Positions 47,630-58,039 of a stretch of 64,000 nt of DNA are shown here, piece by piece (position 1 is the stretch's first letter; each line of letters begins with the position of its first letter). Source of the DNA: Lonicera japonica. Its lineage: Eukaryota; Streptophyta; Magnoliopsida; Dipsacales; Caprifoliaceae. The stretch lies in the NCBI GenBank assembly GCA_021464415.1, contig CM038470.1:40976099-41040098 (forward strand). Reading direction: 5' to 3'. The notes beneath the pieces were generated by a model. The model did not search any database and had not been told where the DNA came from. It saw only the letters and a program-made list of their open reading frames with translations. A program made the translations under genes and the position numbers.

Positions 47630-50208
47630 TGAGATAAATCACCAGAACATTGGGAAGTAATCCCTGTATTATCCTCCTTAGAGTTTTGAGTCTGTTGCAA
47701 TTCAATATGTTTGTCCTTTATTACAAAGTATTCACTAATAGCACGTGGTGAGAGGCAGGCACTAACCAATTCTTTAGTTTCCTTGGCTCTCTTATTGGCT
47801 AATTTTCTTTTTTGCTTGTTAGAGAGTGTGTGTATGACTGGCAGGTAATCAAATTCCATGAGTTTCTTTTTAGTGTTTGAGGTGGTGGGTTGGTAATCAG
47901 GATCATCATTGTGTGTGGAAGGAGGAGATTCAGGAGATGCCACTAGCATATTTTCTTCTAAATTGGCAGAGGATGAGGAAAGAGTGAAGGAGCCTATTTC
48001 CTATTCATGCTCAGTACACTGTATGGGAGGGTCGGAAAAAGCATTGTAATTGGTATCAGCAACAGTTTCCCAATTTTCAATGGTGGCCTCATCTTCCTCA
48101 TCTCCCCAAAATTTTGCCTGAGAGAGGAGCAAAACGATTGCTCTAATGTGTAAGAGGGATGGAGGTTATAGATTTGGAAGAAGAACAATTGGCAACCTTG
48201 CCTTTAGAGGAGTGAAGTAAGTCAGCTTTTTTAGGGGAGGGAGAACTATGAACATTTGAGTCATTGCTATTGGGAAAAGTGGAAGGTATAAATTCTACAG
48301 AGGATAGGGGGCTGTCTAAAGGTGCAGAAGGAGAAAAGTTGTGGGCTAGAAAGACAGCAAAGGTTGGAGTGTCCTGACTGTGATCTGCAGCAATGGTATT
48401 GAATCTTCGAAAGGAGTTATCCAAGGAGGGTGTCAGTCTGGCGTAAGGCCTATGTGATGGTGATTGGTGTAGAACCAGCTTCAATGTGACTAATAGGAGT
48501 GTAGTTGGAAGCAATAAAGGGTGATGTAGAGACAAAGAATTAACTATGCTGGTGGGTTTTGAAGAGGTGTCCTGATTACAAGGCACTGAAGGAGTCACAT
48601 TGCAGATAGAAGTAGCATTACTGGATGAGACATAAAGGACATCAGAGTTACCTTTAGCTTTGTGACTTTTGTTTTTATGACCCTCTTTGGCTAAAACAGT
48701 GAGAGAATGTTTTGCTGTGCCTTCATGAGCACTCTGCATTCAGTAACAAGATGGCCTATGGTAGAACAATGAGAGCAAAAATGAGGCAACTGCTCAAAGG
48801 TGACAGACAATTCCAGGCACTTTCCCTCTCTTTCCACTACTAATCTTTGGGGAAACTCTTGCTGAACGTCAACATTAACAAGCACTCTAGCAAAGTGGCC
48901 AAGGGTTATATTATTGAATAGGATATGCTTGTAGAGCTATACCAATACCACCTGCTAAATAAAGCACTAACTCCTCATCAAAATATTCTAACAGAAGCTC
49001 ATGGATTATGGCCCACACATGGACATTGGTTTGTTTTTGCTTGCTAGGAACAAAGTCAGGAGTTTAGTTGGAAAGTTTAATCATACCAATTTTCAGTTTA
49101 GTTTGACCATATTGCCTGATTCTCACCAAATCTGCTTCTTCTTCAAAATGCAAAACATAAAAATTCCTGCCAATGGGAGTGAGGTTCTAGTGGTTTTTGA
49201 TTTTCCAAATGCTGTTCAAAGATTCTTGCAATTCAATAGCTTTCATTGGTGAAACACCTCTATGAAGAATGAGCCTTCCAAGAAGATTATTTCTGCATTT
49301 CGAAAGAGCTTTTTGGTACATGGATTCATCTAGTTTGATAGTAACTAAATCTTCATTTCTTTGTGTGATAGGGGTAACAAGAGTAACTGGGTGGGAGGGC
49401 TGCTTGGTTGGGATGAGAACACTAGCATAGGATTTGGGTAAACTTTTTGAAATGCATGAGACCAAGTTGTTGGGATAGGAGGTAACAGCTGTGGATGTTT
49501 CTAGTTCATCATTGGGAGCAGAGAAAGGTGATTTAGTCAGAAAACTGTACTATTTGGATCACTGTTTTGAGTATTGGGTAAAGTGGGAAGATGGTTTGAC
49601 ACCAAAACCACTAAAGAATCAACATCTACCATTGACACTGATCTATCTGCAGGAAATTGAGTAGATGCCCCTTCGGTGGACTGAGAAAAAGAGGGATCCT
49701 TTGAAGAAACAACAAAACTTTTCTCAATAGACAAAGGTAGGAGAGAAACTGGAGTGAGGAGGGTAGAAACACTATGTTGCTAGTGTTTGAGAATATAGAC
49801 CAATTCCTTATCAATATTGACAGAAAATTCATTATTAAACAATGACCTTTCACCAACTGAATGTGGAACTAGATAGGTAGGGCTTGAGTGTTGAGATGGC
49901 AATAATGAACTAATTAATACAGCATTATTGGTAGATGAGGGAGGCTAAACTGTAGGAAGGGGCAAAATACCTTCCGGAATAGAAATGTTAGGTTCAGGGG
50001 GACTTTGTTGCCAAACATCTTCATTGACTGCTTTTTGCACCAAAGTGCAGTCAATATTCGACTGGGGTAGTTGCTAAAAAGTAGCATTGGCCATTAAAGG
50101 TTGTGGTGATAGTTTTGATAGCAAGTGGAGTAGAAGTTGCTGCTGTTGCGTTTGCTCAGCCATGATTTTTTGCTGGTTTTGAGTTTGAAGAGCAAGGAGG
50201 TGAGACAT
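47626..50208 (-). pseudogene. LINE ORF1 (DUF4283/zinc-knuckle RNA-binding protein)
   Basis: ORF1 proteins bind the LINE RNA. Frame begins at MSHLLALQTQNQQ (50208) or MAEQTQQQQ (50163), with a Gln-rich start. At least three in-frame TAG stops fall in the N-terminal third. Residues at 49465-49187 match the DUF4283 start (LVTIKLDESMYQKALSKC...LLGRLILHRG). A zinc knuckle lies near 48790-48740 (CSHCSTIGHLVTEC, CX2CX4HX4C). The C-terminal part is Ser/Lys-rich and ends DLSQ at 47626, where the stop overlaps the start of ORF2. Additional frame breaks occur between 49187 and 48690. Confidence 0.75.
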
Positions 50209-50256
50209 TTCATTTATAGGAGGATGGCTGATTTGAGGTGCATTATTAGTATTCGA

Positions 50257-51660
50257 GATTTTTGAAAAATGTTAATTTGTATCCTAAGAGAACATATTAA
50301 GTATATTATGATTATAAATAATAACTTTCTACGTGAGAATTCATGCCTTATTTAACGTGTATTTAAGCTTTTGTTCTTTATATAAATAGTTTGTTAGTAT
50401 GTCTGCTAAAGGTACTCGTTAACATGACACAAGTAAGTATCACAAAATTATGATCTTAAAAGTGACTTCAAATTTGTTGACGTCCTAAAATAAGGTTCAA
50501 CATGATCTTCCACTATAATAACTTACTGTATTAAAATAACACGGAGCTACGATCATTATTCATTCATGTACTTATCGTTATAACTAATGAGAGTAAAGGA
50601 CCATGTTAACCTTCATTTTAAGAAGGTCAATAAATCAGCTTTATGCAAAGTTGGACTGTTAGTTTTATTAATTTATTTTAATACCAAAATTATTTATTAG
50701 AAAAATAAAATAAAATATGGAAGTCAAATTTGTCCCCTTTTATTTTTGAAAAATGTCGTTAATAGTACTAGTTGCATTGAACATACCCACTTTGGTGTGG
50801 TGACATTAAGATCAAAACTTTTAGACTTGGCCCAGCGGTTACCGTCCTGGTTTCAGCTCAAGAGTCAATTGAGAGTTTCCCATGTCGAACTCCAACAGTT
50901 GCAAAAACATTCTGTGACCAGCTTGTGAATAAGGATTAGTTGAGGAGAGTAATAGCTGGTCCAAACACTGCCTAATTTAAATAATAAAAAAAAAAGACAT
51001 TAACATCAAAGTCGACATGCTTGTGTTGGCTCTCTCTTTTTTTATATTTTTAAAGAAAATTTAAATTTTAAAAGCGTACCTATAGAAAAATATTATAAAA
51101 GAAATCTGGATTTACAAAGCTGAAATCTAATTACTTACAAGCAAGCATAAAAGGGACTAAACCAAATATAACTATATAAAATAAAATTAATGATATAAAC
51201 TATAAAATAAAATTAAAGATATAAACTAGACTATACAAGACAATCCATATATCCTAGAATAATAGTAAACAGAAAATTGTCTTGATTATAACCTTTCGTT
51301 GCCTTTCAACAGGACTCTACGTTGTATTTTTTTGGTTTACTTGACTCTACTTTGTGCTTTGAACGGACTTAGATCTACTTTTAAATCAAAAGACCTACAA
51401 TAATTGAACTGCATTATCTAATCGTTTTACAAAGAAAAAACGATAAAACGTACAGCTACGCCCTCTCCAAAAAATAATTCACGTCTATAATGACTTTGGA
51501 GATGATTTTTTCTACGCTTCCTAATCATAACCATAGTCCATAGAGAAAATCAACGAAACTACAATAATTGAACTGCATTAACTAGTTGTTTTATAAAGGA
51601 AAACGATAAAATGTACAACGTAACCATGCCTACCCCCAAAAAATATTTCTTTAAGAGTAA
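50257..51660 (+). repeat. U repeat, copy 6, right part
   Basis: Resumes at 'attc-agattttttgaaaaatg' (copy 1 about 3316) and is collinear to the end block (51650, 'aagagtaatgactt', copy 1 about 4540). It contains the SINE at 50817-50995. Confidence 0.75.
50817..50995 (+). mobile_element. tRNA-derived SINE
   Basis: 179-bp insertion with an A-box-like TGGCCCAGCGG near the start, a B-box-like GTCGAACTCC about 55 bp later, and a terminal A-run. It is flanked by the 15-bp duplication GACATTAAGATCAAA / GACATTAACATCAAA (50802-50816, 50996-51010; one mismatch). Other U copies (e.g. 3883, 8470) show the single empty site. Confidence 0.85.
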
Positions 51661-52219
51661 TGACTTGTGTCTACATCACTTTGAGCTCTAAAATATTCTT
51701 TTCTTATTTTAATTTTGTTATGATTATTCAATTTGTAAATATCCCACACACATTTATTAGGTTCATCAAACTAACATAACATATGTAAATATAGTTTTTG
51801 TGGTTACTGATTGAAGTAAACATGGGAATCCATCTACCCCTAAGCTTTTGCAAATATATGTGTATATATATATATTTGAGAAGAAGCTTTTGTAAATGTG
51901 GAATTCACATTTAACCGGAAAGAAATTCCACACTCATGATGACTTGCGAAATTCATTTCAACTTCTTAGCTAAAATTTATTGAACTGTACACCCTCCCCA
52001 AAAAAATTTTCCGCAATAATGACTTAGGAAATTCAATTCCATCTTCCCTCGAAAATTTTTGGGGACCACTTACTTTTAATCAACCATAAAGAAATGTACT
52101 ATAACAAATTTCTGCACTGATATTGACTTGCCAACCTCTTTAGGGCCTACATTTTCCTCATTAATGACTGGTTGATGACCCTCCTCCTCTTTTGAGGCCA
52201 CGTCTTGATTTTTCAACAT
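51661..52219. other. No gene; degenerate U-like segment
   Basis: Contains a weak further match to the U end block (near 51985-52070: 'cacctccccaaaa', 'aataatgactt', 'ttggggaccac'). No ORF. Confidence 0.35.
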
Positions 52220-53265
52220 TATTTATATAACCTGCAAAATAGAATTAAGGACCTCACAAGCACTCTCTCACGTGTTTCACTCAAAGAATGATTCACTCAG
52301 TTCACTCGTATCACTCCACAATTATTGGCTTTTACCCTCTAATGGTCTCACAGCTTACACCTCTTTCCACTCAAATTAATGCTCTATAGGTTCTTATTGA
52401 ACTACTCAATTGAATATCGAAATGTGAATGGACAATTCACACGACGAATCAATAAAAAACTAGAATCCCAACGATTACGGACACAAGGAGCAAAAGAAAG
52501 CAAAATAGGTGTGAAAATTCAGTCTCATGGAAACGTGATTTTTTTAATCCTTGGACCCTATAGAATCCAAATCTAAAAAGAAATATTTGCAAATTTCAGA
52601 AATTTTTGTACCTTTTTTTTTTATTCTGAGTCTCTCGACTTCTACTTTAATCTGGTGTAGTCGAAATTTCCAGAATTCAAAATTTCGCTGAAATAACTAA
52701 CACAATTCGAAACTCAACAAAAATTGAATTTTAAGCACCAAACGAAGCTTATAGAGGCAGCTAACAGATTCGCAACAGGTAGGGTTTATATGATTAATGA
52801 AACAATCACTCGCAGATAGGGTTTATATGCAGAAATTGAAGTTTTAATAACCCTAACAATCTCGTATCTTAACAAAACGCCAGGTAGTAAGGGTTGTATT
52901 ACAATCGAAAACAAACCCTAACTATGTCGAAATCCCACCCTAGACAGAAACAATAGAAACTAATTCACGATGGATTCACAGCTAGGGTTCAAGGAACAAA
53001 TTAAAGGAATTCAACTTTTAAACCACAGATGAAGCAGATTCGTAATAGGTGCAATTCGGGTGTACTTTAACAATCAAGAACAAATTCGAAAACTAAACAA
53101 GAACAGATGCGGAATACTGCCAATTTTGATATATATTTTTTTGAAGAACACGAAGAACGAATGGACACTATTATATGCAATAATAACAACACATAAATCA
53201 CGAAGAACAAAAGCACGAAGAACAATTACTAATTAATGGATAGATAAAACCTGATAGTAGAACCT
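52220..53265 (-). mobile_element. LTR-retrotransposon 5' leader, non-coding
   Basis: Minus strand downstream of a PBS. About 1 kb without coding potential, with repeated 'aaccctaactatg/agggtttat' phrases. No gag found before the sequence ends near 52220. Confidence 0.4.
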
Positions 53266-53277
53266 GTTCTGATACCA
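53266..53277 (-). other. Primer-binding site (initiator-Met tRNA type)
   Basis: Minus strand TGGTATCAGAAC, 2 nt after the LTR end GTCGTATCA. TGGTATCAGA is the usual initiator tRNA-Met complement in plant LTR elements. Confidence 0.7.
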
Positions 53278-53279
53278 AC

Positions 53280-53708
53280 TGATACGACCTACGGTGATAT
53301 CGCACGAAACCCGCGAACACAACGAATTGGTTGTGCGAACCTCGACACACACACACACGAAAACCGTAGCAAATTAAGAACTTGGATCGTTTCTAGAATC
53401 AAATTAGTTTTGCGGAATACCGATTAATAAGTCGGGTGAACGCCACGAACAAATCGACAAGTTCAAGTAGTTCATGAAGAACCAAAGAGGATTAAAATCA
53501 CTCAATATTATTATGAACAAAGTCTTAGATCATAAAATAAAACAATGAACCCCCTTTAAATAGGGAAAAGAAAACTAGGCAACAAGAAACCAATCCAACA
53601 AGGAATCCTCAAAACAAATCCTAATCAAACAAGAACTTGTCTTTAAAAAGAAATAACAATAATAAATAAATAATAAATAAAAAACGTGTGGGCTGGCTTG
53701 ACTCCACA
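53280..53708 (-). mobile_element. LTR of a chromovirus-like retrotransposon
   Basis: Minus strand TGTGGAGTCAAGCC (53708) to GTCGTATCA (53280), 429 bp. A TATTTAAA-type TATA element lies at about 53555-53565. The 5' end is uncertain because the upstream polypurine tract is poor. Confidence 0.55.
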
Positions 53709-53734
53709 TCTTGGGCTGCATAGACATGGTCTTC

Positions 53735-53941
53735 TCACTCCAATTGGGCTTGAATAAGTGCAACCCAGCCTCTATTTTGTGCTCCACGTTTTTCCCCTCC
53801 AATGGGCTTGATTGTGCCTTCTTCTTGAGCCCAAATAGCTTGAATTAATCCATTAAGCTCTGCCTTTAACTTCTTAGCCCGCGACCTTGTACTTGGGCCT
53901 GTTGGAACTTGTATGGCCTTTGAATTGTCTTCATTTTGCAC
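53735..53941 (-). pseudogene. C-terminal tail of a gypsy polyprotein
   Basis: 68 codons containing GPSTRSRAKKLKAELNGLIQ, the T-R-S-R-A-K-x-L pattern seen near the C-terminus of plant gypsy polyproteins. It ends ...LIQAQLE stop, just upstream of the LTR at 53708. The rest of pol is absent. Confidence 0.5.
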
Positions 53942-53959
53942 AACAGCCTTGCCTCCATC

Positions 53960-56298
53960 ACAATTCCAGTTCCATGATGCCCAAAAGTGGGTGCGAAGTC
54001 GGGCTGTTTACCAAAACCTGAAGGAGGCAGAAATAAAGCCATGTAGTCGACTACATGGCAGAGGGACTACTTAAGAAAAATGTAGTCGACTACATCGACA
54101 TGGGGAGATTTTTATATATTTCTTTTTCTCCTTTTTTCCTCAATTGACACAACCATTTGAGAGCTCTTAGAGAGAGAGTTGATAGGCGATTTTAAGGGGG
54201 TTTTGTGGTGCTTTCATCTACACACTTTCACCACAAAAACTCACACCATAGAAACATCATCATCATCATCTTCTCCATCTTCATCCTCCATTTCTAAGGT
54301 TTTCAAGCTACCAATTGGGGGTTTCACGTCTATGTGGTTCCAGCTCGATTTCTCTCAGAGTCTTCGAGGGATTGACCCTCTTAAGGTGGGAACAATAGTA
54401 TTTAAACTTCTTTTTCAAACTATTGTATCTATTATATACCAAATCTATCATAACTTACGGTTTCTACTCAAGATGCATAGTCATGGGGCTTTGGGGTAAT
54501 TTATCCTATTTTATAGTTTGATTTTAACATATTACGATTATAAATTACTATTTTGATGTGAAACCCCAAATTTTATGCTATCTCTGGGAAGATCCATACG
54601 AAACCCTTACATACGGGTACTGGGGTGAACCAAATGATATGATACGCATACATATGAGTGTATGCTTGAACTTAAATGTGTTTTTAAGATAAGATTTCAT
54701 ATATGGGTGGTATTTGTGTTGTGTTTGAGCTACTGTGTCATTTTTATGAGATTCTTACTTACTTAGCCAGTCCGTAAGTATGTTGGGTAGTGGATATGCC
54801 TGTTTTGGAATGTAAAAGGTATTTTAGCCTTATGGGGAGGTTATATGGGATTTATCTGTATATAAATAGTATGATCTTTTACTTAGTGCCAAGTTGTGGC
54901 AATCCCAATATACCTTCCAAGTTCTGCCGTTTTCTTTTTTAAACTATCAGTTGACGGACTTGGCTACCGTGGTCATGCACGATGAGGATACCACCGCAGT
55001 TTTCAGACATGTATGCATGCATATGAATATCTTTGGAAACATCCTAATCTTATGCACATATATATGTATATATCCTTATTGCTTATGCATGGTTGATAAA
55101 ATGAACTATATGGTACTTTGAAATGATATACATTATGTTGAGATTGTGTTTGGATATTCCCAACTATATTGTACACTTTGATGAGATGATTATTGTGATT
55201 TCATATCAGTTAGCCATACCGTTCATACCAGATATATATTGGTGATTACCTGTAGCGTATAGCCTTGGTGGCTACGTGAGATTATTATATTGCCTTGGGG
55301 GCATTTTCCATCTTGGTGGACCTGGTAGGTGGTCCTTGCCTTGGGGGCAGAAGAAACCGAGTTGTCGACTATCTCTGTGCACAGTAGATTCCAAATCCTA
55401 GATGCGACGTATATATATGATTTGACTTGATGATAGATTTGGTCACGGTGTTGTGGCATATTTTATACGGATTCAGGTTATAGATTATTACTGTTTCATA
55501 ACTACAGCTTTCTAAAGATATAAATGTATCTTGGAGATACATGTTTTTACACGATATACAGAAATGCCCGATAAACCTATGTTATATTTATTTTATTACG
55601 ATTTGGGGACTGGGATAGCATATATTTGCATTTCACGAGATGTTTTCATTGCATGGGCTGCTTCAGAAATGTAATATATATATTTACAATTGTACAAACG
55701 TAAAAAGGATTGTATATTACATAGAGGATATTTATTACAGAGAAGCAGCATATAAACTAACCTTACTTTTAATTATAATGCATTGCATGGTATGCACGGT
55801 TTCCAACCTATTTTCTTATATAAAAACCTTATAGTTCCCACTAAGCCCGTTTGGCACACTCCCATTTTTTAAATAGTTTTGCAGGTGTTTCTCGGGAACG
55901 GTAGGCTTACGGATCCTAGTTAGCTCTGATGACCGGTTGCCAAAGTAGTTAGAAAGCTGCTTGTATTATATACCATAAACTATTATCTTTATGTATTGGA
56001 TTTCTAAATGTATAATTTCTATGAAATTGGGACCTCGTTGGTGGCTTTGTACAAACATTTTTATATAAATATGGAGTATCGATTGTAAATGGATTTACTT
56101 ATATCTTATCACAAGTTTTGGTTTGCCATATGAATAAACTCCGCATGCTGGATTTTCTTTTAAAATGACTTTATTATTTGAACAGGTTTTTAGTATAAAT
56201 CCTAAATTTTATTACTTCATACCTGTCGTCGGGTACGACTTTGTGGCTAACCGGGTTCTGGAGGTATAATCCTCTAAGCGTGATTTCGGGGCGTCACA
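53960..56298 (+). mobile_element. Del/Tekay-type LTR fragment
   Basis: Right end TTTCGGGGCGTCACA at 56298, the same kind of terminus as the solo LTR at 16720-19398. It includes 'ttcattgcatgggctg', 'ttcccactaag' and 'gtcgtcgggtacgac' blocks typical of the R/U5 part of long chromovirus LTRs. The left end is missing. Near its left edge are two palindromes (54039-54058, 54080-54095). ORFs in it (e.g. 54179-54499, 54894-55121) look like chance. Confidence 0.55.
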
Positions 56299-56327
56299 CT
56301 GTCGAGCTCACATGCTTGGGGGGCAAT

Positions 56328-56792
56328 TGTGGGAGCATAAAAATTATGAAGATAATAATGGGCCTAGACATGAGCCAGCCCAAACTCTATGAGATAATTT
56401 GTAAAGGGGTAGAGTAAGCCCTTTTTAGTCTTTTACCCTTAACCCTAATGTAACATATGTAACCCTAATTCTATGAATATAAGTAGAACAAGGGATAGCC
56501 ATGATAGGGGGCTCCTTCCAGATCTTAGATGGGAGAAGAATGAGCTAGCTAGAGGAATTGTTTCTAGAGAGAGAGTGATAACTTGTATCCACATTTCAGT
56601 TGCCTTTGAGCTAATAAATCAAACACACACGCATACACAAACGGAGGATATACTGTCAGAATAGCATAAGCGCTACCGGAGGAACCTACCATACCTAAAA
56701 ATCTCGTCTCCACTATTATTTTCATCTATTACTCTATCGATTTTGCTAGGAACTTCATCATGTGGGTTTGCCCAAATTTTTGGCCAACCACA
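56328..56792 (+). mobile_element. 3' LTR of another LTR retrotransposon
   Basis: 465 bp, TGTGGGAGC...AACCACA, with matching 5-bp termini. It is preceded by a purine-rich tract (CTTGGGGGGCAAT, 56315-56327), so it is a plus-strand 3' LTR. A TATA-like 'tatgaatataag' lies near 56472. Only about 29 bp of internal sequence remain before the Del-type LTR fragment. Confidence 0.65.
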
Positions 56793-57499
56793 ATACTAAC
56801 GTAAATTTGTGTTAAGGTGAGGATGAGTATATTTAATTGATTCTATTGTACGTGTTCATGCAAATTAACTCTACCAATTTATTGTTTTAACATTAAATAC
56901 AATTCTTCCTATTAGATGTCTAGATGTCTATTTTAATTGATAAAAATAAAGTTGGATTCTCATTATTTTTTGTTTGATTCACTTTATGATTTGTTAAGAG
57001 AAAATATAGGGTGTATTTTGATGGATATGGTGAGTGCTTTGATATTATACATAAGTTTGGCAATGGAAGAATCATAATTGAATTTTATAAATTAATTACG
57101 ATTGAATGATTTTGTTTTCCGCAAATAATAGAGTCGAGAGACCAAATTAATGCAAGATAAGAGTAGAGTTTATGCGCATGAATATACTTATGAAGATGAT
57201 ATTGAATATATGACTCCGAAACCCTAGTTAATTAATTCATTAATTTTATTATATTTCTTAATATTATTTAATTTATGTCCATTACTTTAGTTTACTTTCA
57301 TTACTTTGATTTATTTAATTTGCTTTATTTAATATGTTTAATTACCATAAACTTTTCTAATTGGATTAGGAGTTTAGTGAAAAATTAACAAAATAATTAT
57401 AAAACATACTATTTTAGTCTATGTGGAATCGACCTCGCTTACACGCTACACTATAAATTGATTTGTGATCTTGCGAGTATATTAAAATTTATCACAACA
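56793..57499 (+). mobile_element. Athila-like LTR 3' portion
   Basis: Related to 19730-20325 over most of its length (shared 'aatagagtcgagagaccaaatta', 'gcgcatgaata', 'gaagatgatatt'). Ends ...CACAACA at 57499 and is followed by ATGGCGC, as expected for an LTR end plus PBS. Confidence 0.5.
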
Positions 57500-57500
57500 A

Positions 57501-57764
57501 TGGCGCTAATTACACGCACCAAAATATTCTATAATACCCCAACATTGGCTTGGTCGTGAAGAACCGAATAATATCCTCATACTCGGTCCTATAGCATCGA
57601 GTATGTGCCCATGACCTCGATCTTATATGACCAGTGTATTTATTTTCTTCCCAACAATAGCTCAGCTCTGTTGCAACGAGATAATGTGCACATACTGAGT
57701 ACAATTGGACCACGTAAATGAGATGAAGTGTTACTGAGTAAAGTAGTATGTGTAATTAGCGCCA
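57501..57764. repeat. 264-bp segment bounded by 15-bp inverted repeats
   Basis: TGGCGCTAATTACAC at 57501-57515 and its exact reverse complement at 57750-57764. The left copy coincides with the presumed PBS of the preceding LTR. It could be a small inverted-repeat element, or two PBS regions of facing LTRs. No target duplication seen. Confidence 0.4.
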
Positions 57765-58039
57765 CCCTTATTTTTTCCTCATTTATATATAGTGGCATAG
57801 TTTGAACTTTAAGCAGCAGAGCATCTTTGATCATCGTGTAAAAGTTGAAGTGCATATTATATGTATCAATCTATATTTATACAAAACTTCGAATTTGAAT
57901 TTTTTTTTGCTCCAATAGTACTTTTTCAATCTCTTGTATAAAATTTAAAATAACCAATTAAATGTCAACAAATTATATATAATTTTACTTAATTTTTAAT
58001 AATATTTTGTTGTAATTTTTCAAAAAAAGAAATTATAAT

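Larger units (their letters stand above)
43195..50256 (-). mobile_element. Nearly full-length L1-type LINE (7.06 kb)
   Basis: Minus strand. A T-run at the low end (43185-43203) is its poly(A). The 5' end near 50256 lies within an open frame, so a little of the 5' end may be missing. It carries ORF1 and ORF2 with all expected plant-L1 domains. It interrupts U copy 6 precisely: copy 1 reads across the junction at 3303-3325. Poly(T)-like target sequence hides any target duplication. Only a handful of nonsense changes, so it is a relatively young insertion. Confidence 0.9.

Noticed and set aside
51840..51875. AT microsatellite as an origin or matrix-attachment signal
   Set aside because: Short (AT)n runs occur throughout this AT-rich window and carry no specific evidence.
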